Positions 1-6,482 of a stretch of DNA of 8,640 nt are shown here, piece by piece; the first letter of the stretch is position 1; each line of letters starts with the position of its first letter. The notes beneath the pieces were generated by a model. It made no database searches and had not been told where the DNA came from. It saw only the letters and a program-made list of their open reading frames with translations. Source of the stretch: Burkholderiales bacterium (GTDB taxonomy: Bacteria > Pseudomonadota > Gammaproteobacteria > Burkholderiales > SHXO01). The translations under genes and the position numbers were made by a program. The stretch spans positions 1 through 8,640 of the forward strand of contig JAHCKU010000113.1 of NCBI GenBank assembly GCA_026125625.1, in the 5' to 3' direction.

Positions 1-726
1 GACGAACTGGCAGCTGGTCGGCTGCGTGACCGGCAGTTCGATGCTGCGAACGACGCGCCCATCGGGTGCGATCCGCACCACGCGTCCGCCGCCGTAGTGC
101 GCGCACCACAGATGGCCTTCCGCATCCACCGTCGCGCCGTCCGGAATTGCCGGCGGCTCGACGCGATGGAATTCACGCGCCGCACCGATCTCGCCAGTGA
201 CAGCGTCATAGGGATAGGCATTGATCACGTGCGTGAGCGAATCGGCGAAATACATGGTCGTGCCGTCCGGACTCCAACACAGACTGTTGGGTATACGGAT
301 GCCGTTGAACTGCGCCACGCAGCCGCGCTGGGCGTCGATGCGGTACAGCGTGCCACTGGGCGAGCGCGACTGATCGTCCATGGTGCCGGCCCAGAAGCGT
401 CCCTGCCGATCGCACTTGCCGTCATTGAAGCGCATGTGCGCACGTCCCGCCTCAGGCGTCGCGATCGCTTCCAGCCTGCCGCTGTCCAGGTCGTACAGTG
501 AGATCGACGACTTCAACGCCAGCAGCAGGCCGCCGCGCTCACGCACCGCAAGCGAGCCAGCCATCTCCGGCAAGGTCCACGCCTGCACCGTGCCGGTGCG
601 CCAGTCCCGCCTGCGCACCAGACAGCTGCGAATGTCGACCCAATAGAATGCCTGCTCCTGCACGTCCCACAGCGGCCCTTCGCCCAGCACGTCGCTGGTC
701 TCCCCTACGCGTTGCACTTCGCTCAT
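1..726 (-). CDS. SMP-30/gluconolactonase/LRE-family lactonase (C-terminus beyond window)
   Basis: Reading leftwards from the ATG at 726-724, 242 residues are open to the window edge; typical members have about 290-300 residues, so roughly 50 are missing. The family folds as a six-bladed beta-propeller and hydrolyses sugar lactones or other cyclic esters using one divalent metal. The motifs are in order: GEGPLWD (Glu16, first metal ligand), RFNDGKCD (Asn101, Asp102, substrate side), IPNSLCWSPDG (Asn147, second ligand), IPDGATVDAEGHLW (Asp196, third ligand) and PTSCQF at the cut. These match the Glu/Asn/Asp metal triad of human SMP30, so the enzyme looks active. The start is supported by GAGGA at 736-740, 9 nt upstream. 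It diverges from the amidase operon across an 80-nt gap, suggesting co-regulation. The family call is firm; the substrate is unknown. Confidence 0.93.
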   Translation of the reverse strand, partial: MSEVQRVGETSDVLGEGPLWDVQEQAFYWVDIRSCLVRRRDWRTGTVQAWTLPEMAGSLAVRERGGLLLALKSSISLYDLDSGRLEAIATPEAGRAHMRFNDGKCDRQGRFWAGTMDDQSRSPSGTLYRIDAQRGCVAQFNGIRIPNSLCWSPDGTTMYFADSLTHVINAYPYDAVTGEIGAAREFHRVEPPAIPDGATVDAEGHLWCAHYGGGRVVRIAPDGRVVRSIELPVTQPTSCQFV

Positions 727-750
727 CGATTCGATTCCTCGTGGTCTGCT

Positions 751-768
751 GCCTCAGTATACTGGGGC
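751..768. promoter_or_regulatory. Near-perfect 18-nt inverted repeat in the divergent gap; candidate operator with -10 elements on both strands
   Basis: Eight of nine base pairs are symmetric; the central ten bases, CAGTATACTG (755-764), form a perfect palindrome and only the 754/765 pair breaks the repeat. TATACT, one mismatch from the sigma-70 -10 consensus, reads rightwards at 758-763 and leftwards at 761-756. Transcription from these would start near 770 (plus) and 749 (minus), upstream of the Shine-Dalgarno sequences of the amidase operon and the lactonase gene. No good -35 hexamer is visible at 17-18 nt on either side, which would fit activator dependence or a weak promoter. A GTATAC core is known in operators of several GntR-family repressors, but no regulator gene lies in the window. 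The symmetry is observed; the function is inferred. Confidence 0.5.
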
Positions 769-790
769 CTTCGCGGCACATCCTCATCAT

Positions 791-796
791 GGAGGA
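791..796 (+). promoter_or_regulatory. Shine-Dalgarno GGAGGA that sets the start of the small subunit
   Basis: This strong GGAGGA lies 10 nt before the ATG at 807. A more upstream in-frame ATG at 789 overlaps it and has no Shine-Dalgarno of its own, so 807 is preferred. Confidence 0.6.
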
Positions 797-806
797 CTTT
801 GGCATC

Positions 807-1004
807 ATGCCTCACACGCCTCTCGATCCGTTCAAGGACATTCTCGGCGTCGATCACACGCCCGAACGCCTCGCGGAAAATCTCGCCAGCTTTGCCGAGA
901 TCCTCGAGGAGATCCGCAAGCTGCGCGCGCTCGATCTGACCGACATCCATCCGGCAATCGTGTTCGAGCCCACCGTGCCCTATCGTCAGGAGCCCGACCA
1001 ATGA
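807..1004 (+). CDS. GatC/AtzG-like small subunit of an amidase complex
   Basis: This 65-residue acidic protein begins MPHTPLDPFKDILGVDHTPE. A helical segment follows with the spacing of GatC helices (FAEILEEIRKLRALDLTDI, about residues 31-49), then an extended tail ending IVFEPTVPYRQEPDQ. GatC proteins have a similar helix, an LxxLDxxxxxP-like turn and a tail that wraps around GatA. AtzG and DUF4089 proteins of about the same short length share a V-F-x-P tail and bind the amidase AtzE. GatC itself is usually 90-100 residues, so the length favours the AtzG-like class. The stop overlaps the amidase start as ATGA (1001-1004), the usual sign of two subunits made together. It probably stabilises the amidase and has no catalytic role. 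The assignment rests on motif resemblance and context. An alternative start at 789 would give 71 residues. Confidence 0.78.
   Translation: MPHTPLDPFKDILGVDHTPERLAENLASFAEILEEIRKLRALDLTDIHPAIVFEPTVPYRQEPDQ
987..992 (+). promoter_or_regulatory. Shine-Dalgarno CAGGAG for the amidase, inside the upstream gene
   Basis: CAGGAG lies 8 nt before the amidase ATG at 1001 and within the last codons of the small-subunit gene. With the ATGA overlap this indicates translational coupling. Confidence 0.55.
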
Positions 1005-2395
1005 CGCGCGAAGCGTGGGCCGAGCCGATCGAAACCCTGGCGCCACGCCTGCGCAGCGGCAAGCTCACGCCCACGGCGCTCACCCGCGCCTGCCTGGAGC
1101 GCATCGAACGCCTGGACGGCACGCTCAACAGCTTCATCTGCCTCGCGCCCGACGCACTGGCACAGGCGCGAACGGCCGAGCGCGAGATCGCGGCCGGCAA
1201 ATGGCGCGGACCGCTGCATGGCGTGCCAATCGCGATCAAGGACAACACCACTACCGCCGATATGCCGACCACGGCAGGCAGTACCGCACCGGGGCTGTCG
1301 TTCCCGCTGCGCGATGCGGCAGCGACCACACGCCTGCGCAAGGCCGGCGCGGTGCTGATCGGAAAGACGCGCACGCACGAGTTCGCCTGGGGCAACGTCA
1401 CGCCGCCGGTGCGCAATCCATGGGATACGCAGCGGGTACCGTCGGGCTCGAGCGGCGGCTCCGGCGCGGCCGTGGCAGCCGGTCTGTGCATCGCGGCCAT
1501 GGGCTCGGATACCGGCGGCTCGATTCGCATGCCTGCGTCGGTATGCGGCACGGTCGGCTTGAAGGCGACCTTCGGCCGCATCAGCCGCGACGGCGTGGTC
1601 CCGCACAGCTGGTCGCTGGATCACGCAGGTCCGCTCACGCGCACCGTTGCCGATGCCGCGCATCTGCTCAACGTGCTGGCCGGCTACGACCCGGCCGATC
1701 CCGCCTGCCAGGATCAGCCGGTGCCGGACTACACGCAGGCATTGGGCAAGCCGATCCGGGGATTGCGGCTGGGGGTGTGCCGCAATCACTTCTTCGAGCG
1801 CAATCATCCGGACGTCGAAGATGCGGTGGAGCGTGCCATCGACGACTTCGCGAGCCAGGGCGCACGCGTGCACGAGTTCGAGATCCCGATGCTGGAGTAC
1901 GGCCTGGGCGCGATCTTCGCCATCGAGCTGGCCTCCTCCACCGCCTATCACGACGTCTCCCTGCGCGCCGGACGCACACCGCACTTCCAGCCGGACGTGC
2001 GCACGCTGGTGGAGATCGGGCGCTTCGTCACTGCCGCCGACTACCTGAAAGCCGAGCAGTACCGGACCGTGCTGATGCAGGCCTTCCGTGACGTATTCGC
2101 CAAGGTGGACGTGATCGTTACGCCCACCATGCCGATTCCGGCGTGGAAGATCGGAGCCACGACCATGGATGTGGGCGGTCGCGAGGAAAGCGTGCTGGCT
2201 GCCTCCTGGCGCTTCACCTATCCGTTCAATCTCGCCGGCCTGCCGGCCATCTCCGTGCCATGCGGCTTCACGCGCGAGCACCTGCCGATCGGCCTGCAGC
2301 TCGCCGCACGGCCGTTCGACGAGATGACGCTGTTGCGTGCGGCGCATGCCTACGAGCGCACACACGAGTGGAGCGAGCGCCTGCCACCATTGTGA
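1001..2395 (+). CDS. Amidase-signature family amidohydrolase (GatA/AtzE-like catalytic subunit)
   Basis: The gene is complete, with 464 residues, the usual family length. The fold hydrolyses amide or ureido C-N bonds with a Ser-cisSer-Lys triad. All three residues are visible: Lys80 in VPIAIKDN, the cis-Ser Ser150 in PSGSSGGSGAA and nucleophile Ser174 in DTGGSIRMPA. The 24-residue spacing of the two serines equals that in GatA and FAAH. Further family marks are the RLRKAGAVLIGKTRTHEFAW block (residues 111-130) and the C-terminal NLAGLPAISVPCGF segment. No signal peptide is seen, so it should be cytoplasmic. The 4-nt overlap with the GatC/AtzG-like gene and the absence of gatB point to a heteromeric small-molecule amidohydrolase like AtzE-AtzG rather than Glu-tRNA amidotransferase. 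A stand-alone amidase is possible. The substrate cannot be read from sequence. Confidence 0.93.
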   Translation: MTREAWAEPIETLAPRLRSGKLTPTALTRACLERIERLDGTLNSFICLAPDALAQARTAEREIAAGKWRGPLHGVPIAIKDNTTTADMPTTAGSTAPGLSFPLRDAAATTRLRKAGAVLIGKTRTHEFAWGNVTPPVRNPWDTQRVPSGSSGGSGAAVAAGLCIAAMGSDTGGSIRMPASVCGTVGLKATFGRISRDGVVPHSWSLDHAGPLTRTVADAAHLLNVLAGYDPADPACQDQPVPDYTQALGKPIRGLRLGVCRNHFFERNHPDVEDAVERAIDDFASQGARVHEFEIPMLEYGLGAIFAIELASSTAYHDVSLRAGRTPHFQPDVRTLVEIGRFVTAADYLKAEQYRTVLMQAFRDVFAKVDVIVTPTMPIPAWKIGATTMDVGGREESVLAASWRFTYPFNLAGLPAISVPCGFTREHLPIGLQLAARPFDEMTLLRAAHAYERTHEWSERLPPL

Positions 2396-2414
2396 TTGTC
2401 CGGAGAGAAGTCGA

Positions 2415-3287
2415 ATGAGCACTGCCGAAAGCCCGATCCGCGTCGCCTGCCTGCAGATGGAGCCGCGCATCGGTGAGAAGACACGCAACATGGCACGCAC
2501 GCTGGCGATGATCGACGAGGCCGCGCGCGCTGGTGCCAATCTGGTGGTCCTGCCCGAGCTGTGCAACACCGGCTACGTGTTCGAGACGCGCGAAGAAGCT
2601 TTCGAGCTGGCCGAGCCGCTTCCCGATGGACTGAGCACGCAAGCCTGGCTGGAAGCAGCGGCCCGGCATCGCATGACCATCGTCGCCGGCATCACCGAGC
2701 GCGACGGTGAGTCGCTGTTCAACAGCGCGGTCGTGGTCGGCCCCAAAGGTTACATCGGCCGCTATCGCAAGAATCATCCGTGGGGTGCGGAGAACCTGTT
2801 CTTCGAGCCCGGCAACCTGGGTGTGCCGGTGTTCCAGACACCGATCGGGCGCATCGCCTGCGCCATCTGCTACGACATCTGGTTTCCGGAGACTTTCCGG
2901 CTGGCCGCGCTGCAGGGCGCCGATCTGCTGTGCGTACCGACCAACTGGGTGCCGATGCCGCAGCAACCGCGCGATCTGCCGGTGATGGCGAACATCCTGG
3001 CCATGGCCGGTGCGCACTCCAACTCGATGTTCGTGGCCTGCGCCGATCGCATCGGCCACGAGCGCGGCCAGCCGTTTCTGGGCAACAGCATCATCGTCGG
3101 CCAGACGGGATGGCCGCTGGCTGGGCCGGCCAGCTTCGATCGCGAAGAGATGATCGTGGCCGATATGAATCTCTCGGATGCACGACGCAAACGTACGCTC
3201 AACGAGTTCAACCAGCTGCTGCGCGACCGTCGCACCGACATGTACGACGAGATGCTGGGCGCACAGGCCAGGCGCGGCTGGTATTAG
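2415..3287 (+). CDS. Carbon-nitrogen hydrolase, nitrilase superfamily (amidase or N-carbamoyl amidohydrolase type)
   Basis: The protein has 290 residues, a full single nitrilase-superfamily domain of alpha-beta-beta-alpha fold. The Glu-Lys-Cys triad is present: Glu48 in VVLPELCNTGY, Lys119 in GRYRKNHPW and Cys152 in CAICYDIWFPE. Glu126, in AENLFFEPGN, matches the second conserved Glu of the family. The motifs fit amide- or carbamoyl-hydrolysing branches better than true nitrilases, but the exact reaction is open. It lacks a signal peptide. The reading frame extends upstream to 2337, inside the amidase gene. I chose 2415 because GGAGAGAAG (2402-2410) lies just before it and the family's conserved first strand (IRVACLQMEP) begins at residue 8. 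It starts 19 nt after the amidase stop, so the two are very likely co-transcribed and may act on successive intermediates. Confidence 0.92.
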   Translation: MSTAESPIRVACLQMEPRIGEKTRNMARTLAMIDEAARAGANLVVLPELCNTGYVFETREEAFELAEPLPDGLSTQAWLEAAARHRMTIVAGITERDGESLFNSAVVVGPKGYIGRYRKNHPWGAENLFFEPGNLGVPVFQTPIGRIACAICYDIWFPETFRLAALQGADLLCVPTNWVPMPQQPRDLPVMANILAMAGAHSNSMFVACADRIGHERGQPFLGNSIIVGQTGWPLAGPASFDREEMIVADMNLSDARRKRTLNEFNQLLRDRRTDMYDEMLGAQARRGWY

Positions 3288-3324
3288 CTCGCCCGGCGCA
3301 GGACGGGGGCCAGTATTGTGATAT

Positions 3325-3355
3325 CAGCAGGCAGCTATGCAGGCTGCCCTCGCTG
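3325..3355. terminator. Weak hairpin between the convergent operons
   Basis: GGCAGC (3330-3335) pairs with GCTGCC (3343-3348) around a 7-nt loop, and CAGC (3325-3328) pairs with GCTG (3352-3355) across an asymmetric 1x3 internal loop. It overlaps the end of the RND pump gene and follows the nitrilase stop by 37 nt. No T-run follows on either strand, so it is not a classical intrinsic terminator. It is the only structure seen in the convergent gap (3288-3334) and could still mark transcript ends. Confidence 0.22.
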
Positions 3356-6300
3356 AATCTCCCGTTCTCCTGCCGTCTGTGCCTCGCCGCGTGCTTCGAT
3401 CCATTCGTAGATCACCGGCAGCAGCACCAGCGTGAGCAGCGTGGAGGTGATCAGGCCGCCCACCACTACCGTGGCCAGTGGGCGCTGCGTCTCGGCGCCG
3501 ACGCCGGAAGACAGCAGCATCGGCACCAGGCCGAGGATTGCGACGCTGGCGGTCATCAGCACCGGCCGCAACCTCAGCTCCGCGCCCTGGCGTACCGCCT
3601 GCGCCACGCTTGCTCCTTCCAGACGAAGCGCGTTGATAAACGACACCAGCACGATGCCGTTGAGCATCGCCACGCCGAAGACGGCGATGAAGCCGATGGC
3701 CGAAGGCACCGACAGGTACTGCCCGGTGAGGAACAGCCCGAGCAGGCCGCCGATGGTCGCGAACGGCACGTTGGCGATGATCAGGGCCGCGTACTTGATC
3801 GAATTGAAAGCGGTATGGAGCAGCACGAAAATGAAGAAGATCGTGAGCGGGACGATCACGGCCAGGCGTGCCATCGCCCGCTGCTGGTTCTCGAACGCAC
3901 CGCCCCACTCGATCCAGTAACCTGCCGGCAATTCGGCCTGCTGCGCAATGGCCGAATTGGCATCACGCACGAAGCCATCCACGTCACGACCGCGCACGTC
4001 CATCTGGATCACCGCATAGCGCTGCAGCTGCTCGCGCCGCACGAACGAATAGCCTTCCGCCGTGGTGACTTCTGCCACACGGCCCAGCGGCACCACCGCG
4101 CCGCCCGGCGCGTGCAACGGGATCCGGCGTATCGCCTCCGGCGACTGCTTGGCAGCGTCGGACAAACGCGCGACGATGTCGAAGCGCTTCACGCCTTCGA
4201 TCAACGTGGAAACCGGCTCTCCGCCGATGCCGGTACGCACCACGGTGAGCACGTCGTCTGCGTTCAGGCCATAACGCGCAAGCGCCTCACGATCGACCTG
4301 GATGCGCACCTGCGGCTTGCCCAGATTGGCCTCCAGCGACAGGTCGGCCACGCCGGGGATCTGTTCGATCGCCTCCTTGACCTGTCGGCTGAGGCGATCG
4401 AGTTCCTTGAGATCGGGGCCGTAGAGCTTGGCCGCGAGGGTAGCGCGTACACCGGAGATCAGCTCTTCCACCCGCATCTGGATCGGCTGCGTGAAGGCGA
4501 CCACAGTGGTGGGCACCGCCTCTTCGAGCGTTTCGCGCATGGCTTCGGCCAGCTGCTGGATGGTGCGCCCCGATCCCCACTGCCCGGCGGGCTTCAGCTC
4601 GGTGTAGATCTCCATGTAATTAGCATCTGCCGTCTCGCCTTTCTCCGCCCTGCCGATCATCGCCAGCGTCGTATTCACTTCGGGAAACGCCTTCAGCGCA
4701 TGCGCGATGCGCTCGGATACGCGGATCGATTCGTTCAGCGAGGTCGATGGGATGGAGGTGACCCGCCACATGATCGAACCCTCCTGCAGCTGCGGCATGA
4801 ACTCCTTGCCCAGCAGCGGGAACAGGGCCAGGCTGGCGATGAGCAGCAGGCCAGCGATGGCGGTCACGGTCTTCCTGTTGGCCAGCGACCAGGCGAGCAG
4901 CGGCAGGTAGCCGTGCTTGATCCAGCGCATCAGCAGCGTGTCACGCTCCGCCTTGGGCTTGAGCACGATCGCCGCCAGCACCGGAATCAGGGTCAGCGTG
5001 AGCAGCAGCGAGCCGGCCATGGCAAAGGTGATGTTGAAGGCCATCGGCTTGAACAGCTTGGCCTCCAGCCCCTGCAGGCTGAACAGCGGCAGGAACACGA
5101 CGATGATGATGAGAATCGCGAAGGCGACGGGATTGGCCACTTCGAGCGCGGCCTCCAGCACCGCCGCGGTCCGATCCACCGGCTGGCCGGTCGCCCGCCG
5201 GTGCGCCATGATGCGGAAGGCGTTCTCGACCATCACCACCGCGCCGTCGACCATCATGCCGATGCCGATGGCCAGACCGGCCAGCGACATGAGATTTGCC
5301 GACAGGCCAACCTGGTTCATGCAGATGAAGGCGATCAGCATCGCCAGCGGCAACGCCGTGATCACCACCAGCGCCGAGCGCAGCTCGCCCAGGAACAGGA
5401 ACAACACGAGGGCCACCAGGATCGAGCCTTCGATCAGCGCACGCTCGGCGGTCGAGACTGCCTTCTCGACCAGCTCGGTGCGGTCGTAGATGGGCCGCAG
5501 CACCACGCCTTCTGGCAGCGCCTTGCGCACGGTGTCGAGCCTGGTCTTCACGGCGTCCACCACGCTCTTGGCGTTTTCGCCGATGCGTGACAGCACCATG
5601 CCGAGCACCACTTCCCTGCCGTCACGCGTAACCGCGCCGAAGCGCACGGCACCTCCTGGCTCGATGGTGGCCACGTCACGCAGGTATACCGGCACGCCGT
5701 GCTCGGTGCGCAGCACGATGCGGCCGATGTCCGCTTCGTTGCTCACCAGCCCCAGTCCCCGCACCAGGTACTGCTCGGGTCCGAGGTCGATGAACTGCCC
5801 GCCCACCTGCCGGTTGTTGGCCTCGATCGCCTCCACGATCTCGCGATAGGTCAGGCCGTACTTGATCAACCTCAACGGGTCGATCACGATCTGATACTGC
5901 CGCTCCAGACCACCCCAGGAGAGCACATCGTCCACGCCGGGGACGGTACGCAGGATCATGCGTGCGCTCCAGTCCTGCAGCGCGCGCAGATCCATGTCGG
6001 TGATCCTGTCGCGCAGCTTCTCGTCGGTGCGCTCGATGGTGTACCAGAACACCTGCCCCAGACCGGAAGAGTTGGGGCCCATCTCCGGGGTGCCGTAGCC
6101 CTCCGGAATACGCTCACCCACCTCCTGCAGGCGCTCGCCCACCAGCTGACGCGCGAAATAGATGTCCATGCCGTCGTCGAAGTACACAGCGACATAGGAC
6201 AGCCCGAACAGGCTCACCGAGCGGATCTGCTCGACCCCCGGCAGCCCGGCCATGGCCGATTCCACCGGGAACGTCAGCAGCTGCTCCACGTCCTCGGCCG

Positions 6301-6469
6301 CCAGCCCGGGTGATTCCGTATAGATATTGACCTGATTGGGCGTGACGTCGGGAAACGCATCGATCGGCACCGAAGTCACGGCGCGAACGCCGAGAAACGC
6401 GACCACGATGAAGCCGATCAGGACCAGGAACTTGTAGCGCAGCGAGACCTCGACCAGTTTTTCCAGCAT
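3335..6469 (-). CDS. czcA: CzcA/CusA-family heavy-metal efflux RND pump
   Basis: This 1044-residue protein is a complete inner-membrane RND transporter of the heavy-metal-efflux group, exporting metal cations by proton antiport. The N-terminal helix (about 12-31) is followed by the family motif VPIDAFPDVTPNQV (34-47) and a first periplasmic loop. TM2-TM6 lie at about 345-505, the second periplasmic loop (with QPIQMRVEELISGVR, 661-675) at about 555-865 and the last membrane helices at 866-1023. The TM4 proton-relay segment reads AIGIGMMVDGAVVMVEN: Asp408 and Glu415 are kept at the same numbers as in Cupriavidus CzcA, but the first acidic position (CzcA Asp402) is Gly402. The pattern mixes the DGA of divalent-metal pumps with the missing first Asp of CusA-like pumps, so the metal is uncertain. 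It starts 12 nt after the adaptor stop and is the last gene of the operon. Confidence 0.96.
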   Translation of the reverse strand: MLEKLVEVSLRYKFLVLIGFIVVAFLGVRAVTSVPIDAFPDVTPNQVNIYTESPGLAAEDVEQLLTFPVESAMAGLPGVEQIRSVSLFGLSYVAVYFDDGMDIYFARQLVGERLQEVGERIPEGYGTPEMGPNSSGLGQVFWYTIERTDEKLRDRITDMDLRALQDWSARMILRTVPGVDDVLSWGGLERQYQIVIDPLRLIKYGLTYREIVEAIEANNRQVGGQFIDLGPEQYLVRGLGLVSNEADIGRIVLRTEHGVPVYLRDVATIEPGGAVRFGAVTRDGREVVLGMVLSRIGENAKSVVDAVKTRLDTVRKALPEGVVLRPIYDRTELVEKAVSTAERALIEGSILVALVLFLFLGELRSALVVITALPLAMLIAFICMNQVGLSANLMSLAGLAIGIGMMVDGAVVMVENAFRIMAHRRATGQPVDRTAAVLEAALEVANPVAFAILIIIVVFLPLFSLQGLEAKLFKPMAFNITFAMAGSLLLTLTLIPVLAAIVLKPKAERDTLLMRWIKHGYLPLLAWSLANRKTVTAIAGLLLIASLALFPLLGKEFMPQLQEGSIMWRVTSIPSTSLNESIRVSERIAHALKAFPEVNTTLAMIGRAEKGETADANYMEIYTELKPAGQWGSGRTIQQLAEAMRETLEEAVPTTVVAFTQPIQMRVEELISGVRATLAAKLYGPDLKELDRLSRQVKEAIEQIPGVADLSLEANLGKPQVRIQVDREALARYGLNADDVLTVVRTGIGGEPVSTLIEGVKRFDIVARLSDAAKQSPEAIRRIPLHAPGGAVVPLGRVAEVTTAEGYSFVRREQLQRYAVIQMDVRGRDVDGFVRDANSAIAQQAELPAGYWIEWGGAFENQQRAMARLAVIVPLTIFFIFVLLHTAFNSIKYAALIIANVPFATIGGLLGLFLTGQYLSVPSAIGFIAVFGVAMLNGIVLVSFINALRLEGASVAQAVRQGAELRLRPVLMTASVAILGLVPMLLSSGVGAETQRPLATVVVGGLITSTLLTLVLLPVIYEWIEARGEAQTAGEREIQRGQPA

Positions 6470-6476
6470 CGCCTCG

Positions 6477-6482
6477 CCCTCT
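6477..6482 (-). promoter_or_regulatory. Shine-Dalgarno AGAGGG of the pump gene, overlapping the adaptor stop
   Basis: On the minus strand, TGAGAGGG joins the adaptor stop codon (6484-6482) to an AGAGGG ribosome-binding site 7 nt before the pump ATG at 6469. This arrangement favours translational coupling and supports the chosen start. Confidence 0.5.

Noticed and set aside
498..806. Upstream extension of the small-subunit frame to 498
   Set aside because: The extra N-terminus is antisense to the lactonase gene and Pro/Arg/Ser-rich. The GGAGGA at 791-796 and the GatC-like content support the start at 807.
1001..2395. Glutamyl-tRNA(Gln) amidotransferase subunit A
   Set aside because: The triad and fold match, but no gatB neighbour exists, the partner is shorter than GatC, and the operon holds other small-molecule hydrolases.
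2337..2414. Longer nitrilase start at 2337
   Set aside because: It would overlap the amidase by 59 nt, adds a His/Cys-rich segment not typical of the family, and the start at 2415 has its own Shine-Dalgarno.
986..2569. A 527-codon minus-strand open frame opposite the amidase
   Set aside because: It is antisense to an amidase with all catalytic motifs, and its translation is rich in Arg, His and Gln without recognisable motifs; it is a shadow frame.
2780..5590. A 936-codon plus-strand open frame running from inside the nitrilase gene across most of the pump gene
   Set aside because: It lies out of frame with the nitrilase and antisense to the strongly recognisable RND pump. Its product is low-complexity, rich in Arg, His, Gln and Gly, with no family motif. 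Long antisense frames are expected opposite high-GC genes.
5679..5692. A second GTATAC palindrome (GGTATACC) that might be another copy of the operator
   Set aside because: It lies inside the pump gene, shares only the six-base core with the divergent-gap repeat, and six-base palindromes occur by chance at this density.
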